A stretch of DNA of 64,000 nt from Actinomadura terrae (GTDB lineage: Bacteria; Actinomycetota; Actinomycetes; Streptosporangiales; Streptosporangiaceae). This document shows positions 25,927 to 34,830 of this stretch, piece by piece (position 1 is the first letter of the stretch; each line of letters opens with the position of its first letter). The translations under genes were made by a program, and so were the position numbers. The stretch is from contig NZ_JAICDG010000009.1 in assembly GCF_022751215.1 (NCBI RefSeq), positions 1-64,000 of the forward strand, in the 5' to 3' direction. The notes beneath the pieces are model-generated. The model was not told the origin of the DNA. It was given only the letters and a program-made list of their open reading frames with translations, and made no database searches.

Positions 25927-26058
25927 ACCCCCATCTCAGCATCCCCGCGCGGGTGCCGCGTCCGACCTGGCGACGGCCCCGCGTACATCCTTCGGACGAC
26001 CCGGGAAACCTCAGCTCAGAGGAGGCGCGCGGCGTCCCGGCCGTCCGACCATTGAGGC

Positions 26059-26637
26059 ATGCTCATCGCGGTCATCGCCGGTTGCGAGATCGGCTTCTGG
26101 GTCGTCCTCGCCGCCGGACTCCTCGCCCGGTACCCGCTGCGCCTGCGCCGCACCGGCGCGGCGCTCCTGATGTGCGTCCCGCTGGTGGACGTCGTCCTGC
26201 TGACGGTCGCGGTGATCGACCTGCGCGGCGGCGCGACCGCGCGCTTCGGGCACGGCCTGTCGGCCGCCTACATCGGCTACTCGGTCGCGTTCGGCCACAC
26301 CATGATCCGCTGGGCGGACGAGCGTTTCGCGCACCGCTTCGCCGGCGGCCCCCCGCCGCGCCAGAAGCCCCAGCACGGCTGGGCGCGGGCCGCCTACGAG
26401 TGGCGCGAGTTCGTCAAGGCGGTCGTCGCGACGGCCCTGTCCTGCGCGATCCTCCTGCTGATGATCGCCGTCGTGGGGGACGCGGACCGCACCGAGCAGC
26501 TCACCGGCTGGCTCACCCGCCTCGGCGTCGTCCTGGCGATCTGGTCGCTGTGGCCGATCACCTACACGCTCTGGCCGGCCAAGCCCAAGAAGGGGGCCGT
26601 CACGGGGAACCAGGCCGACCGCGCACCGCGAGGGTGA
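26059..26637 (+). CDS. Integral membrane protein of unknown function
   Basis: This 192-aa protein has five predicted hydrophobic segments, two near the N-terminus, one in the middle and two at the C-terminus, with a basic loop between them. The core segment WADERFAHRFAGGPPPRQKP is cytosolic in character. Similar proteins occur widely in actinomycetes, but I know no function. The last 38 bp overlap the 3' end of the convergent methyltransferase gene. Confidence 0.75.
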   Translation: MLIAVIAGCEIGFWVVLAAGLLARYPLRLRRTGAALLMCVPLVDVVLLTVAVIDLRGGATARFGHGLSAAYIGYSVAFGHTMIRWADERFAHRFAGGPPPRQKPQHGWARAAYEWREFVKAVVATALSCAILLLMIAVVGDADRTEQLTGWLTRLGVVLAIWSLWPITYTLWPAKPKKGAVTGNQADRAPRG

Positions 26638-27382
26638 CCATCGGCAGGTCGAACTCCCCCTCTGCCGTCTCCGGCGTCGCCCGCAGGTACTCGAGCAGCC
26701 GCGCCATGAGGGCCTCGCGCTCCGCCTCGTCCAGCACGAGCACATGGGAGTGGGTCCCGATGGTCGCCGCCATGGACTCGGCCGTCCGCCGCTGTGCGTG
26801 CGGGAACTCCGCCCGCTCGAACTCCGGGAAGTACTCCGTCTCCAGGAGCGGGTTCGGGCTCCCCTTCTCGAACGACACGCTGCTGCGCGCCACCCGCTTC
26901 ATCTCCGCCACCCACGGCACGGTCTGGTCGTCCCTGTTCCACAGCCCGCCGAGCACGCCCCCGGGCGCGAGGACGCGGTGGATCTCCGGCAGCGCCCGGT
27001 CGAAGTCGAACCAGTGCATCGCCTGCCCGGCGACGACGGCGTCGACCGACCCGTCCTCCAGCGGGATCTCCTCGGCCCCGCCCGCCAGCGCCCGCACCCC
27101 GGGCACCCGGCGGCGCAGCTCGTCCAGCATCGCGGGGTCGGGCTCCACGGCGACGACGTCCGCCGCGTCCAGCCCGACGCGCAGCAGCACCCCGGTCAGC
27201 TTGCCCGTCCCCGCGCCGAGATCCAGCACCCGCAGCGGCGCCCGCCCCGCGACCGGCTCCAGCACCCACCGCACCGCGGCGTCCGGATAATCGGGCCGCT
27301 CCTCCGCATACGCGGCCGCGCTGTCCCCGAACGACACCGCCCGCCGCGCGATCAACGCGTACTCGAACCCCGACTCACCCAT
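26600..27382 (-). CDS. Class I SAM-dependent methyltransferase
   Basis: This 260-aa protein has the SAM-binding motifs of class I methyltransferases: VLDLGAGTGKLT (motif I), AVEPDPAMLDELRRR (motif II) and the VVAGQAMHWFDFDRALPEIHRV segment typical of the UbiE/Methyltransf_11 group. Its substrate is unknown. The start at ATG 27382 gives a short leader before the SAFGDSAAAYAEERPDYP-like region (FGDSAAAYAEERPDYP). It overlaps the convergent membrane-protein gene at its 3' end. Confidence 0.9.
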   Translation of the reverse strand: MGESGFEYALIARRAVSFGDSAAAYAEERPDYPDAAVRWVLEPVAGRAPLRVLDLGAGTGKLTGVLLRVGLDAADVVAVEPDPAMLDELRRRVPGVRALAGGAEEIPLEDGSVDAVVAGQAMHWFDFDRALPEIHRVLAPGGVLGGLWNRDDQTVPWVAEMKRVARSSVSFEKGSPNPLLETEYFPEFERAEFPHAQRRTAESMAATIGTHSHVLVLDEAEREALMARLLEYLRATPETAEGEFDLPMVTLAVRGRPGSP

Positions 27383-27414
27383 ACCGCCCCACCCTCATCA
27401 GTACCGTTCGTCGC

Positions 27415-27990
27415 ATGCGCCGCACCCAAGGGCGGCCCTCCCACGCCGTCACAGCGAGCCTAGAGCGGCTGATCTCACTGGCCGCGGAGGCGGGGCTCGA
27501 CTTCTCCAAGGTCGAATCGCTCGGCGACACGGTGGTACTGCTCGCCGGCCGGTGCTGGGAGCATTCCGCGAACATCGACCTGGTCAGGAAGCAGATCCCC
27601 CGCGAACGCAGGCACACGGTCTCCGGCGTCGATCTGCGCCTCACCTCCGAACCCACAGAGCCAGTTCCCGATCTGATCGTGGTGCCGGAGCCGTTGGCGC
27701 CGGGGGCCAAGCCGTGGGCGCACGAGACCGAGCTGCTCGTGGAGGTCGTCTCCCAGCGCAACTACCGCGAGGACTACGAGGGAAAGCGGCGGCGGTACGC
27801 GCAGTCCGGAGCGCCGCAGTACCTGCTGGTCGACCCCCGGGACGGGGTGTGCGTGCTGTACACCGTGCCCCTCAAGGGCGAGGGGACCTACGACGAGATC
27901 GTGACGACGAAGTTCGGGCAGCCCGTCGAGGGCGTGCTGTGCATGGACGGCGGGCCCCTCGACACGTCGGAGTTCCTCAGGTACACCTGA
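27415..27990 (+). CDS. Uma2-family (DUF820) putative restriction-endonuclease-fold protein
   Basis: This 191-aa protein belongs to the Uma2/DUF820 family, which has a PD-(D/E)XK nuclease fold. The core residues are visible in VPDLIVVPE, ELLVEVVSQ and the Lys of DYEGKRRRYAQSGAPQYLLVDP. Families of this kind are abundant in some actinomycetes and their biological role is uncertain; no methylase or toxin partner lies beside it. A bidirectional hairpin terminator follows immediately. Confidence 0.87.
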   Translation: MRRTQGRPSHAVTASLERLISLAAEAGLDFSKVESLGDTVVLLAGRCWEHSANIDLVRKQIPRERRHTVSGVDLRLTSEPTEPVPDLIVVPEPLAPGAKPWAHETELLVEVVSQRNYREDYEGKRRRYAQSGAPQYLLVDPRDGVCVLYTVPLKGEGTYDEIVTTKFGQPVEGVLCMDGGPLDTSEFLRYT

Positions 27991-28019
27991 GGCCGCGTCC
28001 GGCGGGCGGGACGCGGCCT
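27990..28019. terminator. Bidirectional hairpin terminator between the Uma2 gene and the suf operon
   Basis: GGCCGCGTCC (27991-28000) and GGACGCGGCC (28009-28018) form a perfect 10-bp stem with an 8-nt loop, with A before and TT after. It starts at the last base of the Uma2 stop codon and ends 14 bp before the end of the convergent sufT gene. Confidence 0.85.
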
Positions 28020-28032
28020 TCCAGGGTGCGGG

Positions 28033-28362
28033 TCAGACGTTGAAGCCGAGGGCGCGGAGTTGGTCGCGGCCCTCGTCGGTGATCTTGTCGGGGCCCCACG
28101 GGGGGAGCCAGACCCAGTTGATCTTGACGTCCTTGACGAGACCCTCCAGGGCACTGTGGGCCTGGTCCTCGATCACGTCGGTGAGCGGGCAGGCGGCGCT
28201 GGTGAGCGTCATGTCCAGGGTCGCGACCTCGGCGTCGAGGTTGACGCCGTACACCAGGCCGAGGTCGACGACGTTGATGCCGAGCTCGGGGTCGACGACG
28301 TCCTTGAGCGCCTCAAGGATCTCGTCCTCCGCGGGGACGGCCGTGTCGGTGGTTTCGGTCAT
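28033..28362 (-). CDS. sufT: SufT-like metal-sulfur cluster assembly protein (DUF59/MIP18)
   Basis: This 109-aa DUF59 protein takes part in Fe-S cluster maturation. The motifs are EALKDVVDPELGINVVDLGL near residue 20 and the reactive cysteine in LTSAACPLTD. It is the last gene of the suf operon, and its ATG overlaps the sufU stop by 4 bp (ATGA). The position and length match actinobacterial SufT proteins. Confidence 0.93.
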   Translation of the reverse strand: MTETTDTAVPAEDEILEALKDVVDPELGINVVDLGLVYGVNLDAEVATLDMTLTSAACPLTDVIEDQAHSALEGLVKDVKINWVWLPPWGPDKITDEGRDQLRALGFNV

Positions 28363-28817
28363 GATGCCTCTCCGAGAGCGCGGGCGGTCGCGTCCTTCCA
28401 CGCCATCCAGGCGAGCAGGGCGCACTTGATGCGGGCGGGGTACTTGGAGACGCCGGCGAAGGCGATCGCGTCCTCCAGGACGTCCTCGTCGGGCGCGATG
28501 TCCCGGCCGCGCGACTGCATGAGCGCCAGGAACTCCTCGCCGACCGCCATGGCCTCCTTGACCGGCTTGCCGATGATCAGGTCGGCCATCACCGAGGCGC
28601 TGGCCTGGCTGATCGAGCAGCCCATGGCGTCGTAGGAGACGTCGGCGACCGTGGCGTCCTGGCCCGAGCCGTCCAGGTGGACGCGCAGCGTCACCTCGTC
28701 GCCGCAGGTCGGGTTGACGTGGTGCGCCTCGCCCTCGTACGGCTCCCGCAGCCCCTTGTGGTGGGGGTTGCGGTAGTGGTCCAGGATGACCTCCTGGTAC
28801 ATCGCCTCCAGCTGCAT
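28359..28817 (-). CDS. sufU: SufU zinc-dependent sulfurtransferase for Fe-S assembly
   Basis: This 152-aa protein accepts sulfur from SufS. It has the SufU zinc/cysteine ligands: Cys in NPTCGDEV, Cys in DAMGCSISQAS and the C-terminal KCALLAW cysteine, plus the 18-20-residue insertion that separates SufU from scaffold IscU proteins. It starts at ATG 28817, 59 bp after sufS, and overlaps sufT by 4 bp. Confidence 0.94.
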   Translation of the reverse strand: MQLEAMYQEVILDHYRNPHHKGLREPYEGEAHHVNPTCGDEVTLRVHLDGSGQDATVADVSYDAMGCSISQASASVMADLIIGKPVKEAMAVGEEFLALMQSRGRDIAPDEDVLEDAIAFAGVSKYPARIKCALLAWMAWKDATARALGEAS

Positions 28818-28876
28818 GTCGTCCTTTCGTGCCTTTCTCGCTTCAACCGGGGCGGCCGCCGCGCTGTTCCTGTTCC

Positions 28877-30139
28877 TCAGGCGGTGCCGAAGAACTTCTG
28901 CGCCTGGCGGACCCCGTCGGCGAGCGCGTCCACGTCGGCGAGGGTGTTGTACAGGTAGAAGGTCGCGCGGGTGGTCGCCGGGATGCCGAAGCGGCGGCAG
29001 ATCGGCCACGCGCAGTGGTGCCCGACGCGGACCTCGACGCCCAGGTCGTCCAGCACCTGGCCGACGTCGTGCGGGTGGATGTCCTCGACGGTGAACGCGA
29101 CGGCGCCGCCGCGGGCCTCGGTGGTGCCGGGACCGATGATCCGGACGCCGGGGATCTCGCCGAGCCGCTCCAGGGAGTAGGCGGTGAGGGTCCGCTCGTG
29201 CTCGTGGACGCGGTCCATGCCGACCTCGGCGAGGTAGTCGCACGCCGCGCCGAGCCCGATGGCCTGGGCCGTCATCGGGACGCCCGCCTCGAACCGCTGC
29301 GGCGGCGGCATGAACGTGGTCGCCTCCATGTGGACGGTCTCGATCATGGACCCGCCGGTGATGAACGGCGGCATGGTCTCCAGCAGCTCGCGGCGGCCCC
29401 ACAGCACGCCGATGCCGGTCGGGCCGAGCATCTTGTGGCCCGAGAAGGCGAGGAAGTCGGCGTCCAGCTCGCGGACGTCGACCGGCTGGTGCGGGACGGA
29501 CTGCGCCGCGTCCAGCAGGACGAGCGCGCCCACCGCGTGCGCGCGCGCCGCGATCACCTTGGTCGGCGGAACGGTCCCGAGCACGTTCGACTGGTGCGTC
29601 AGCGCGACGATCTTCGTGCGCTCGTTGACCAGCGTGTCGAGGTCGGACAGGTCGAGGCGGCCGTCGTCGGTGATGCCGAACCAGCGCAGGGTCGCGCCGG
29701 TGCGGCGGCACAGCTCCTGCCACGGAACGAGGTTGGCGTGGTGCTCCATCTCGGTCACCACGACCTCGTCGCCGGGGCCGACGCGGAAGCGCTCGGACTC
29801 CGCGCCGGCGGTGGCGGCGTTGCTCATCGCGTACGCGACCAGGTTGATGCCCTCGGTGGCGTTCTTGTTGAGCACGATCTCGCCGGGCGAGGCCCCGATG
29901 AACCGGGCGATCGAGGCGCGCGCGTTCTCGTACGCCTCCGTCGCCTCCTCGGCGAGCTGGTGCGCTCCCCGGTGCGGCGCGGCGTTGTAGCGCTCATAGA
30001 ACTCGCGCTCGGCGTCCAGCACCCGGAGAGGCTTCTGCGACGTCGCGCCCGAGTCGAGGTACACCAGCTGGCGCCCGTCGCGGACGGTGCGCTGAAGGAG
30101 CGGGAAGTCCTTCTTCAGCTCCTCGGGCAACAGGGTCAT
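28877..30139 (-). CDS. sufS: Cysteine desulfurase SufS
   Basis: This 420-aa PLP enzyme removes sulfur from cysteine for the SUF machinery. The PLP lysine is in FSGHKMLGPTGIGVLWG, the catalytic loop cysteine in VRVGHHCAWPICRRFG, and the N-terminus has YLDSGATSQKP. Length and sequence are typical of group II desulfurases. The ATG overlaps the sufC stop by 4 bp. Confidence 0.96.
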   Translation of the reverse strand: MTLLPEELKKDFPLLQRTVRDGRQLVYLDSGATSQKPLRVLDAEREFYERYNAAPHRGAHQLAEEATEAYENARASIARFIGASPGEIVLNKNATEGINLVAYAMSNAATAGAESERFRVGPGDEVVVTEMEHHANLVPWQELCRRTGATLRWFGITDDGRLDLSDLDTLVNERTKIVALTHQSNVLGTVPPTKVIAARAHAVGALVLLDAAQSVPHQPVDVRELDADFLAFSGHKMLGPTGIGVLWGRRELLETMPPFITGGSMIETVHMEATTFMPPPQRFEAGVPMTAQAIGLGAACDYLAEVGMDRVHEHERTLTAYSLERLGEIPGVRIIGPGTTEARGGAVAFTVEDIHPHDVGQVLDDLGVEVRVGHHCAWPICRRFGIPATTRATFYLYNTLADVDALADGVRQAQKFFGTA

Positions 30140-30903
30140 AGCGCCACGCCCGCCTTCGCGTACTTCTCGTAGCCCTCGTTCTCCAGCTCCTCGGCCAGCT
30201 CGGGGCCACCCTCGGCGACGACGCGGCCGCCGGAGAACACGTGCACGAAGTGCGGCTTCACATACCGCAGGATGCGCGTGTAGTGGGTGATGAGCAGGAC
30301 GCCGGTGCCGGCGCCGGAGGAGAAGCGGTTGACGCCCTCGGAGACGACCTTGAGCGCGTCGACGTCCAGGCCGGAGTCGGTCTCGTCCAGGACGGCGATC
30401 TTCGGCTTGAGCATCTCCAGCTGGAGGATCTCGTGCCGCTTCTTCTCGCCGCCGGAGAAGCCCTCGTTCAGGCTGCGCTGCGCGAACGCGGGGTCGATGG
30501 ACAGGTCGTCCATCGCCTTCTTCATCTCCTTGGAGAACTCGCGCAGCTTCGGCGCCTCGCCGCGGACGGCGGTGACGGCCGAGCGCAGGAAGTTCGACAC
30601 CGAGACGCCGGGGACCTCGACGGGGTACTGCATCGCGAGGAACAGCCCGGCGCGGGCGCGCTCGTCGACGGACATGCCGAGCACGTCCTCGCCGTCCAGC
30701 GTGACGGTGCCGGCGGTCACCTCGTACTTCGGGTGCCCGGCGACGGCGTAGGCGAGCGTCGACTTGCCGGAGCCGTTCGGCCCCATCAGCGCGTGGGTCT
30801 CACCGGCCTGCACGGTCAGGTCGACCCCGCGCAGGATCTCCTTGGTCCCGTCGGAGCCGTCGGCGACGGAGACGTGGAGGTCGCGGATCTCAAGCGTGGC
30901 CAT
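30136..30903 (-). CDS. sufC: SufC, ATPase of the SufBCD scaffold
   Basis: This 255-aa ABC ATPase binds SufB and SufD and drives cluster assembly. It has Walker A GPNGSGKSTLAY, the signature FSGGEKKRHEILQLE and Walker B IAVLDETDSGLD, all typical of SufC. The gene starts 15 bp after the Rieske gene and overlaps sufS by 4 bp. Confidence 0.96.
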   Translation of the reverse strand: MATLEIRDLHVSVADGSDGTKEILRGVDLTVQAGETHALMGPNGSGKSTLAYAVAGHPKYEVTAGTVTLDGEDVLGMSVDERARAGLFLAMQYPVEVPGVSVSNFLRSAVTAVRGEAPKLREFSKEMKKAMDDLSIDPAFAQRSLNEGFSGGEKKRHEILQLEMLKPKIAVLDETDSGLDVDALKVVSEGVNRFSSGAGTGVLLITHYTRILRYVKPHFVHVFSGGRVVAEGGPELAEELENEGYEKYAKAGVAL

Positions 30904-30918
30904 AATGCGTGCTGTTCC

Positions 30919-31236
30919 TTAGTCGTCGGAGCCGAGCGAGACGTAGACGTCGCCGTCCTCGACCTTGACCTTGTAGGTGGCGACCGGCTGCGTCGCCGGC
31001 GGGTTCGTGGGCTTGCCGGTGCGCAGGTCGAAGCACGACCCGTGCAGCCAGCACTCGATGGTGCCGTCGTAGACCTCGCCCTCCGACAGCGAGACCTCGG
31101 CGTGCGAGCAGATGTCGTTGAGCGCGTACAGCTCCTCGCCGCTGCGGGCGATCGCGACCGGGGTGTCGGCGACCTCGACCGCCAGCGCCCCGTCGGCGGG
31201 CACGTCGGCGAGCGGGCACACCTTCACGTAGGTCAT
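30919..31236 (-). CDS. Rieske-type ferredoxin of the suf operon
   Basis: This 105-aa Rieske [2Fe-2S] protein resembles non-haem iron oxygenase ferredoxin subunits. The ligands are visible as CSHAE (Cys and His) and CWLHGSCF (Cys and His). It probably supplies electrons in or beside Fe-S assembly; this gene is regularly found between sufD and sufC in actinobacteria. The ATG overlaps the sufD stop by 4 bp. Confidence 0.93.
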   Translation of the reverse strand: MTYVKVCPLADVPADGALAVEVADTPVAIARSGEELYALNDICSHAEVSLSEGEVYDGTIECWLHGSCFDLRTGKPTNPPATQPVATYKVKVEDGDVYVSLGSDD

Positions 31237-32369
31237 CGGGCCGCCCCCCGGTCGAGCTCGGCCTCGATGGCCTCCCGGACCTTCTCGCGGACCTCGGCGA
31301 CCTCGATGCGCTCGATCAGCTGGCCGAGGAACCCGCGCACCACCATGCGGCGCGCCTCGTCGAAGGTGATCCCCCGGGCCTGGAGGTAGAACAGGTGCTC
31401 GTCGTCGAGCCGCCCGGACGCGGACGCGTGCCCCGCGCCGGCGACCTCGCCGGTGAGGATCTCCAGGTTCGGCACCGAGTCGACGCGCGTCCCGTCGGTG
31501 AGGACGAGGTTGCGGTTCAGCTCGTAGGTGTCGGTGCCCTCGGCCTCCGCGCGGATGATCACGTCGCCGATCCAGACGGCGTGCGCGTCCTCGTCCTGGA
31601 GGGCGCCGCGGTAGTCGACGCGGCTGCGGCAGTTCGGCACCGTGTGGTCGACCAGCAGGCGGTGCTCCAGGTGCTGCCCGCCGTCGGCGAAGTACACCCC
31701 GTACAGCTCGGCGTCGCCGCCGGGCCCGTCGTAGCCGACCGACGGGGAGATCCGCACGAGGTCGCCGCCGAGCGAGACGTTGTGCGAGACGAACCGCGCG
31801 TCGCGGCCGAGCCGGGCGTGCTGGTGGGAGACGTGGACGCTGCCGTCGGCCCAGTCCTGGAGGCTGATCACCGAGAGCCGGGCGCCGTCGCCGACGACGA
31901 ACTCGACGTTGTCGGCGTAGGTCGCCGAGCCGCGGTGCGCGAGCACGACGGTCGCCTCGGCGAACGGCTCCAGGATCACGGTGGTGTGGCCGTACACGGC
32001 GGACGAGTCGTCCTCGCCGCGCAGCCGCAGGACGGTCGGCGCCGAGGCGACGGCCTCCTTCGGCACGGTCACGACCGTGGCCTGCGTGAACGACGCCCAC
32101 GCCTGGGCGCTCACCCGGTCGGCGGGCACGTAGGCCTTGCCGAGGCGGGCGTCGTCGCGGCCGACCGTCTCGACGGTCACCTCCGGCGCCGCCTCGACCT
32201 CCAGCACGACCTTGCCGTGCGCCTCGGCGGTCCCGTTGTGCAGGCCGCGCAGGCGCCGCAGCGGCGTGAACCGCCACTCCTCCTCGCGGCCCGTGGGCAC
32301 GTCGAAGTCGGACACCTCGTACGACGCCTTCTCGTGCAGCGTCGTCAGAGGCCTGGTGTCGAGCCCCAT
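31233..32369 (-). CDS. sufD: SufD, Fe-S cluster scaffold subunit
   Basis: This 378-aa protein pairs with SufB. It has the parallel beta-helix region and the C-terminal LTGEVAGAGHASASGRLDDE and RARGITFDEARRMVVRGFL segments of the SufB/SufD family. The start codon overlaps the sufB stop (TGATG). It is normal in length. Confidence 0.95.
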   Translation of the reverse strand: MGLDTRPLTTLHEKASYEVSDFDVPTGREEEWRFTPLRRLRGLHNGTAEAHGKVVLEVEAAPEVTVETVGRDDARLGKAYVPADRVSAQAWASFTQATVVTVPKEAVASAPTVLRLRGEDDSSAVYGHTTVILEPFAEATVVLAHRGSATYADNVEFVVGDGARLSVISLQDWADGSVHVSHQHARLGRDARFVSHNVSLGGDLVRISPSVGYDGPGGDAELYGVYFADGGQHLEHRLLVDHTVPNCRSRVDYRGALQDEDAHAVWIGDVIIRAEAEGTDTYELNRNLVLTDGTRVDSVPNLEILTGEVAGAGHASASGRLDDEHLFYLQARGITFDEARRMVVRGFLGQLIERIEVAEVREKVREAIEAELDRGAAR

Positions 32370-33778
32370 CAGCCGACGGCTCCTTCCATCTGAAGCTCGA
32401 TGAGCCGGTTCAGCTCAAGGGCGTACTCCATCGGCAGCTCGCGCGCGATCGGCTCGACGAACCCGCGCACGATCATCGCCATCGCCTCGTCCTCGGTGAG
32501 GCCGCGGCTCATCAGGTAGAACAGCTGGTCCTCCGACACCTTGGAGACCGTGGCCTCGTGGCCCATCTCCACGTCGTCCTCGCGGACGTCCACGTAGGGG
32601 TAGGTGTCGGACCGGCTGATCTGGTCGACGAGCAGCGCGTCGCACTTGACCGTGGACTTGCTGTGCTCGGCGCCCTCCTGGATCTGCACGAGGCCCCGGT
32701 AGGACGTGCGGCCGCCGCCCCGCGCCACGGACTTGGACACGATGGTCGAGGAGGTGTTCGGCGCCGCGTGCACCATCTTGGCGCCCGCGTCCTGGTGCTG
32801 GTCCTCGCCGGCGAACGCGATCGAGAGGGTCTCGCCCTTGGCGTGCTCGCCCAGCAGGTACACCGCCGGGTACTTCATCGTGACCTTGGAGCCGATGTTG
32901 CCGTCGACCCACTCCATCGTGGCGCCCTCGTAGGCGACGGCGCGCTTGGTCACCAGGTTGTAGACGTTGTTCGACCAGTTCTGGATCGTGGTGTAGCGGA
33001 CGCGGGCGTCCTTCTTCACGACGATCTCGACGACGGCCGAGTGCAGCGAGTCCGACTTGTAGATCGGAGCGGTACAACCCTCGACGTAGTGGACGTAGGA
33101 GCCCTCGTCGGCGATGATCAGCGTCCGCTCGAACTGGCCCATGTTCTCGGTGTTGATCCGGAAGTAGGCCTGGAGCGGGATCTCCACGTGCACGCCCGGC
33201 GGGACGTAGATGAACGAGCCCCCCGACCACACGGCGGTGTTCAGCGCGGCGAACTTGTTGTCGCCGACGGGGATCACCGAGCCGAAGTACTCCTGGAAGA
33301 TCTCCGGGTGCTCCTTCAGGCCCGTGTCGGTGTCGAGGAAGATGACGCCCTTCTCCTCAAGGTCCTCGCGGATCTTGTGGTAGACGACCTCCGACTCGTA
33401 CTGCGCGGCGACGCCGGCGATGAGGCGCTGCTTCTCCGCCTCGGGGATGCCGAGCTTGTCGTAGGTGTTCTTGATGTCCTCGGGAAGCTCCTCCCAGGAC
33501 GCCGCCTGCTTCTCGGTGGAGCGGACGAAGTACTTGATGTTGTCGAAGTCGATCGCCGACAGGTCCGAGCCCCAGGTGGGCATCGGCTTCTTGGCGAACA
33601 GCCGCAGCCCCTTGAGGCGGAGGTCGAGCATCCAGTCCGGCTCGCCCTTCTTGGCCGAGATGTCGCGGACGACATCCTCGTTCAGGCCCCTCCGCGCGGA
33701 GGCGCCCGCCGCGTCGGAGTCGGCCCAGCCGAACTTGTACCTGTCGAGCCCCTCCAGTTCGGGGTGGGCAGTAGTCAT
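32369..33778 (-). CDS. sufB: SufB, Fe-S cluster scaffold subunit
   Basis: This 469-aa scaffold protein builds nascent Fe-S clusters with SufC and SufD. Typical SufB segments include VWSGGSFIYVPPGVHVEIPL, the Cys of YVEGCTAPIYKSDSLH and the C-terminal HEATVSKVSEDQLFYLMSRG. The ATG overlaps the sufR stop by 4 bp, so repressor and first structural gene are translationally coupled. Confidence 0.96.
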   Translation of the reverse strand: MTTAHPELEGLDRYKFGWADSDAAGASARRGLNEDVVRDISAKKGEPDWMLDLRLKGLRLFAKKPMPTWGSDLSAIDFDNIKYFVRSTEKQAASWEELPEDIKNTYDKLGIPEAEKQRLIAGVAAQYESEVVYHKIREDLEEKGVIFLDTDTGLKEHPEIFQEYFGSVIPVGDNKFAALNTAVWSGGSFIYVPPGVHVEIPLQAYFRINTENMGQFERTLIIADEGSYVHYVEGCTAPIYKSDSLHSAVVEIVVKKDARVRYTTIQNWSNNVYNLVTKRAVAYEGATMEWVDGNIGSKVTMKYPAVYLLGEHAKGETLSIAFAGEDQHQDAGAKMVHAAPNTSSTIVSKSVARGGGRTSYRGLVQIQEGAEHSKSTVKCDALLVDQISRSDTYPYVDVREDDVEMGHEATVSKVSEDQLFYLMSRGLTEDEAMAMIVRGFVEPIARELPMEYALELNRLIELQMEGAVG

Positions 33779-34674
33779 AGGGACGTCCTCCCGGACTCCT
33801 CGTCGGCGTGCGATGTCTTTTCAGGGGTTTCGGGGGACGGCGTCTCGGAGGAGCGCTCCCCCGCGTCCCCCTCGCCTCCCTCGGGGGCGGTGCCGCCCGC
33901 GCCCGGCCCGCAGAGCGAGCGGGAGCTGACGTGCGTGGTGCAGATCCCGTCGCCGTGCGCGATCGTGGCCAGCCGCTGGACCGGAGTGCCCAGCAACCGG
34001 CTGAACGCCTCGGTCTCGGCCTCGCACAGCTGCGGGAACTCCGCGGCGACGTGCGCGACCGGGCAGTGGTGCTGGCACAGCTGCTCGCCCGCGCCCTGCG
34101 GCGCCTTGGCGGCCGCGGCCGCGTAGCCGTCGCCCGACAGCGCCTCGGCGAGCGTGCGGACCCGCTGCTGGGGTGAGGCCCCCTGCACGACGGGACGGTA
34201 GCGCCGTTCGAGGTCGGCGATCTGCCGCCGGGCGAACTCGGCGACCGCGTGGTCGCCCGCCCGCTCGGCGAGGAAGCGCAGGGCGCTGGTGGCGAGGTCG
34301 TCGTAGGCGTGGACGAACGCGCTGCGCCCGGCGTCGGTGATCGCGAACCACTTGGCGGGACGGCCCCGGCCGCGCCGGGCCTGCGTCCGCGCCTTGCGGA
34401 CCTCGATCATGCCCTCGGCCAGCAGCGCGTCCAAGTGCCTGCGGATGGCGGCGGGCGTGAGGCCGACGCGCTCCCCTAGGCTGGACGCGGTGACCGGGCC
34501 GTGCTCCAGGATGAGCCGGGCGACACGGGCGCGGGTGTCGCGCTCGGTGTTGCCGCCCGCGTGCTGCCCCCCCGTGAGCCCGTCTCCACCGCCGTGAACA
34601 GGGATGGAACGCACGCCGGACGGCCGCGCCACGGCGGCCTCCGCGTTCGTCCGATCCTCGCTCACGTTTTTCAC
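33775..34674 (-). CDS. sufR: SufR, Fe-S-sensing repressor of the suf operon
   Basis: This 299-aa regulator has a winged-helix domain (about residues 43-115, with ASSLGERVGLTPAAIRRHLD) and a C-terminal cysteine set at residues 200, 204, 217 and 245. The C-x3-C-x12-C-x27-C spacing matches the pattern I recall for the [4Fe-4S] ligands of mycobacterial SufR. It should repress its own operon when holding a cluster and release it under iron or oxidative stress. GTG 34674 is preferred; a GTG at 34665 is an alternative. The start lies within an ACACT-N5-TGTGA palindrome. Confidence 0.92.
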   Translation of the reverse strand: MKNVSEDRTNAEAAVARPSGVRSIPVHGGGDGLTGGQHAGGNTERDTRARVARLILEHGPVTASSLGERVGLTPAAIRRHLDALLAEGMIEVRKARTQARRGRGRPAKWFAITDAGRSAFVHAYDDLATSALRFLAERAGDHAVAEFARRQIADLERRYRPVVQGASPQQRVRTLAEALSGDGYAAAAAKAPQGAGEQLCQHHCPVAHVAAEFPQLCEAETEAFSRLLGTPVQRLATIAHGDGICTTHVSSRSLCGPGAGGTAPEGGEGDAGERSSETPSPETPEKTSHADEESGRTSL

Positions 34675-34685
34675 AACATCAGTGT
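34671..34685 (-). promoter_or_regulatory. SufR operator palindrome
   Basis: On the minus strand the sequence is ACACT-GATGT-TGTGA. This is an exact match to ACACT-N5-TGTGA, the site described, as I recall it, for SufR of Mycobacterium tuberculosis. It overlaps the GTG start at 34672-34674, so bound SufR would block the promoter start region directly and the mRNA may have little or no leader. Confidence 0.75.
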
Positions 34686-34734
34686 GCCGTAATTCCTTCC
34701 GGCGAAACAAGGGAATCCCGATGTCGTACCTCAC

Positions 34735-34753
34735 GCAGGCAAGCCTTACCTAA
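34735..34753 (-). promoter_or_regulatory. DtxR/IdeR-type iron box upstream of sufR
   Basis: On the minus strand the 19 bases TTAGGTAAGGCTTGCCTGC match 16 of 19 positions of the published-type consensus TWAGGTWAGSCTWACCTWA. The site lies 60-80 bp upstream of the sufR start, beyond the SufR palindrome. It suggests that iron status also controls the suf operon, as activator or repressor site; this is inferred. Confidence 0.6.
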
Positions 34754-34830
34754 CCTTGACCTTCACCGGGTGATTCTCGGCCCACGGGGCCCGGAGGGCG
34801 CGAGTTCGGGTGCGGGCCGGGCGCGGGTGA

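Noticed and set aside
27415..27990. Uma2-family protein as part of a restriction-modification or defence island
   Set aside because: No methyltransferase acting on DNA, helicase, toxin or other defence gene is adjacent; the neighbouring methyltransferase is of the small-molecule class.
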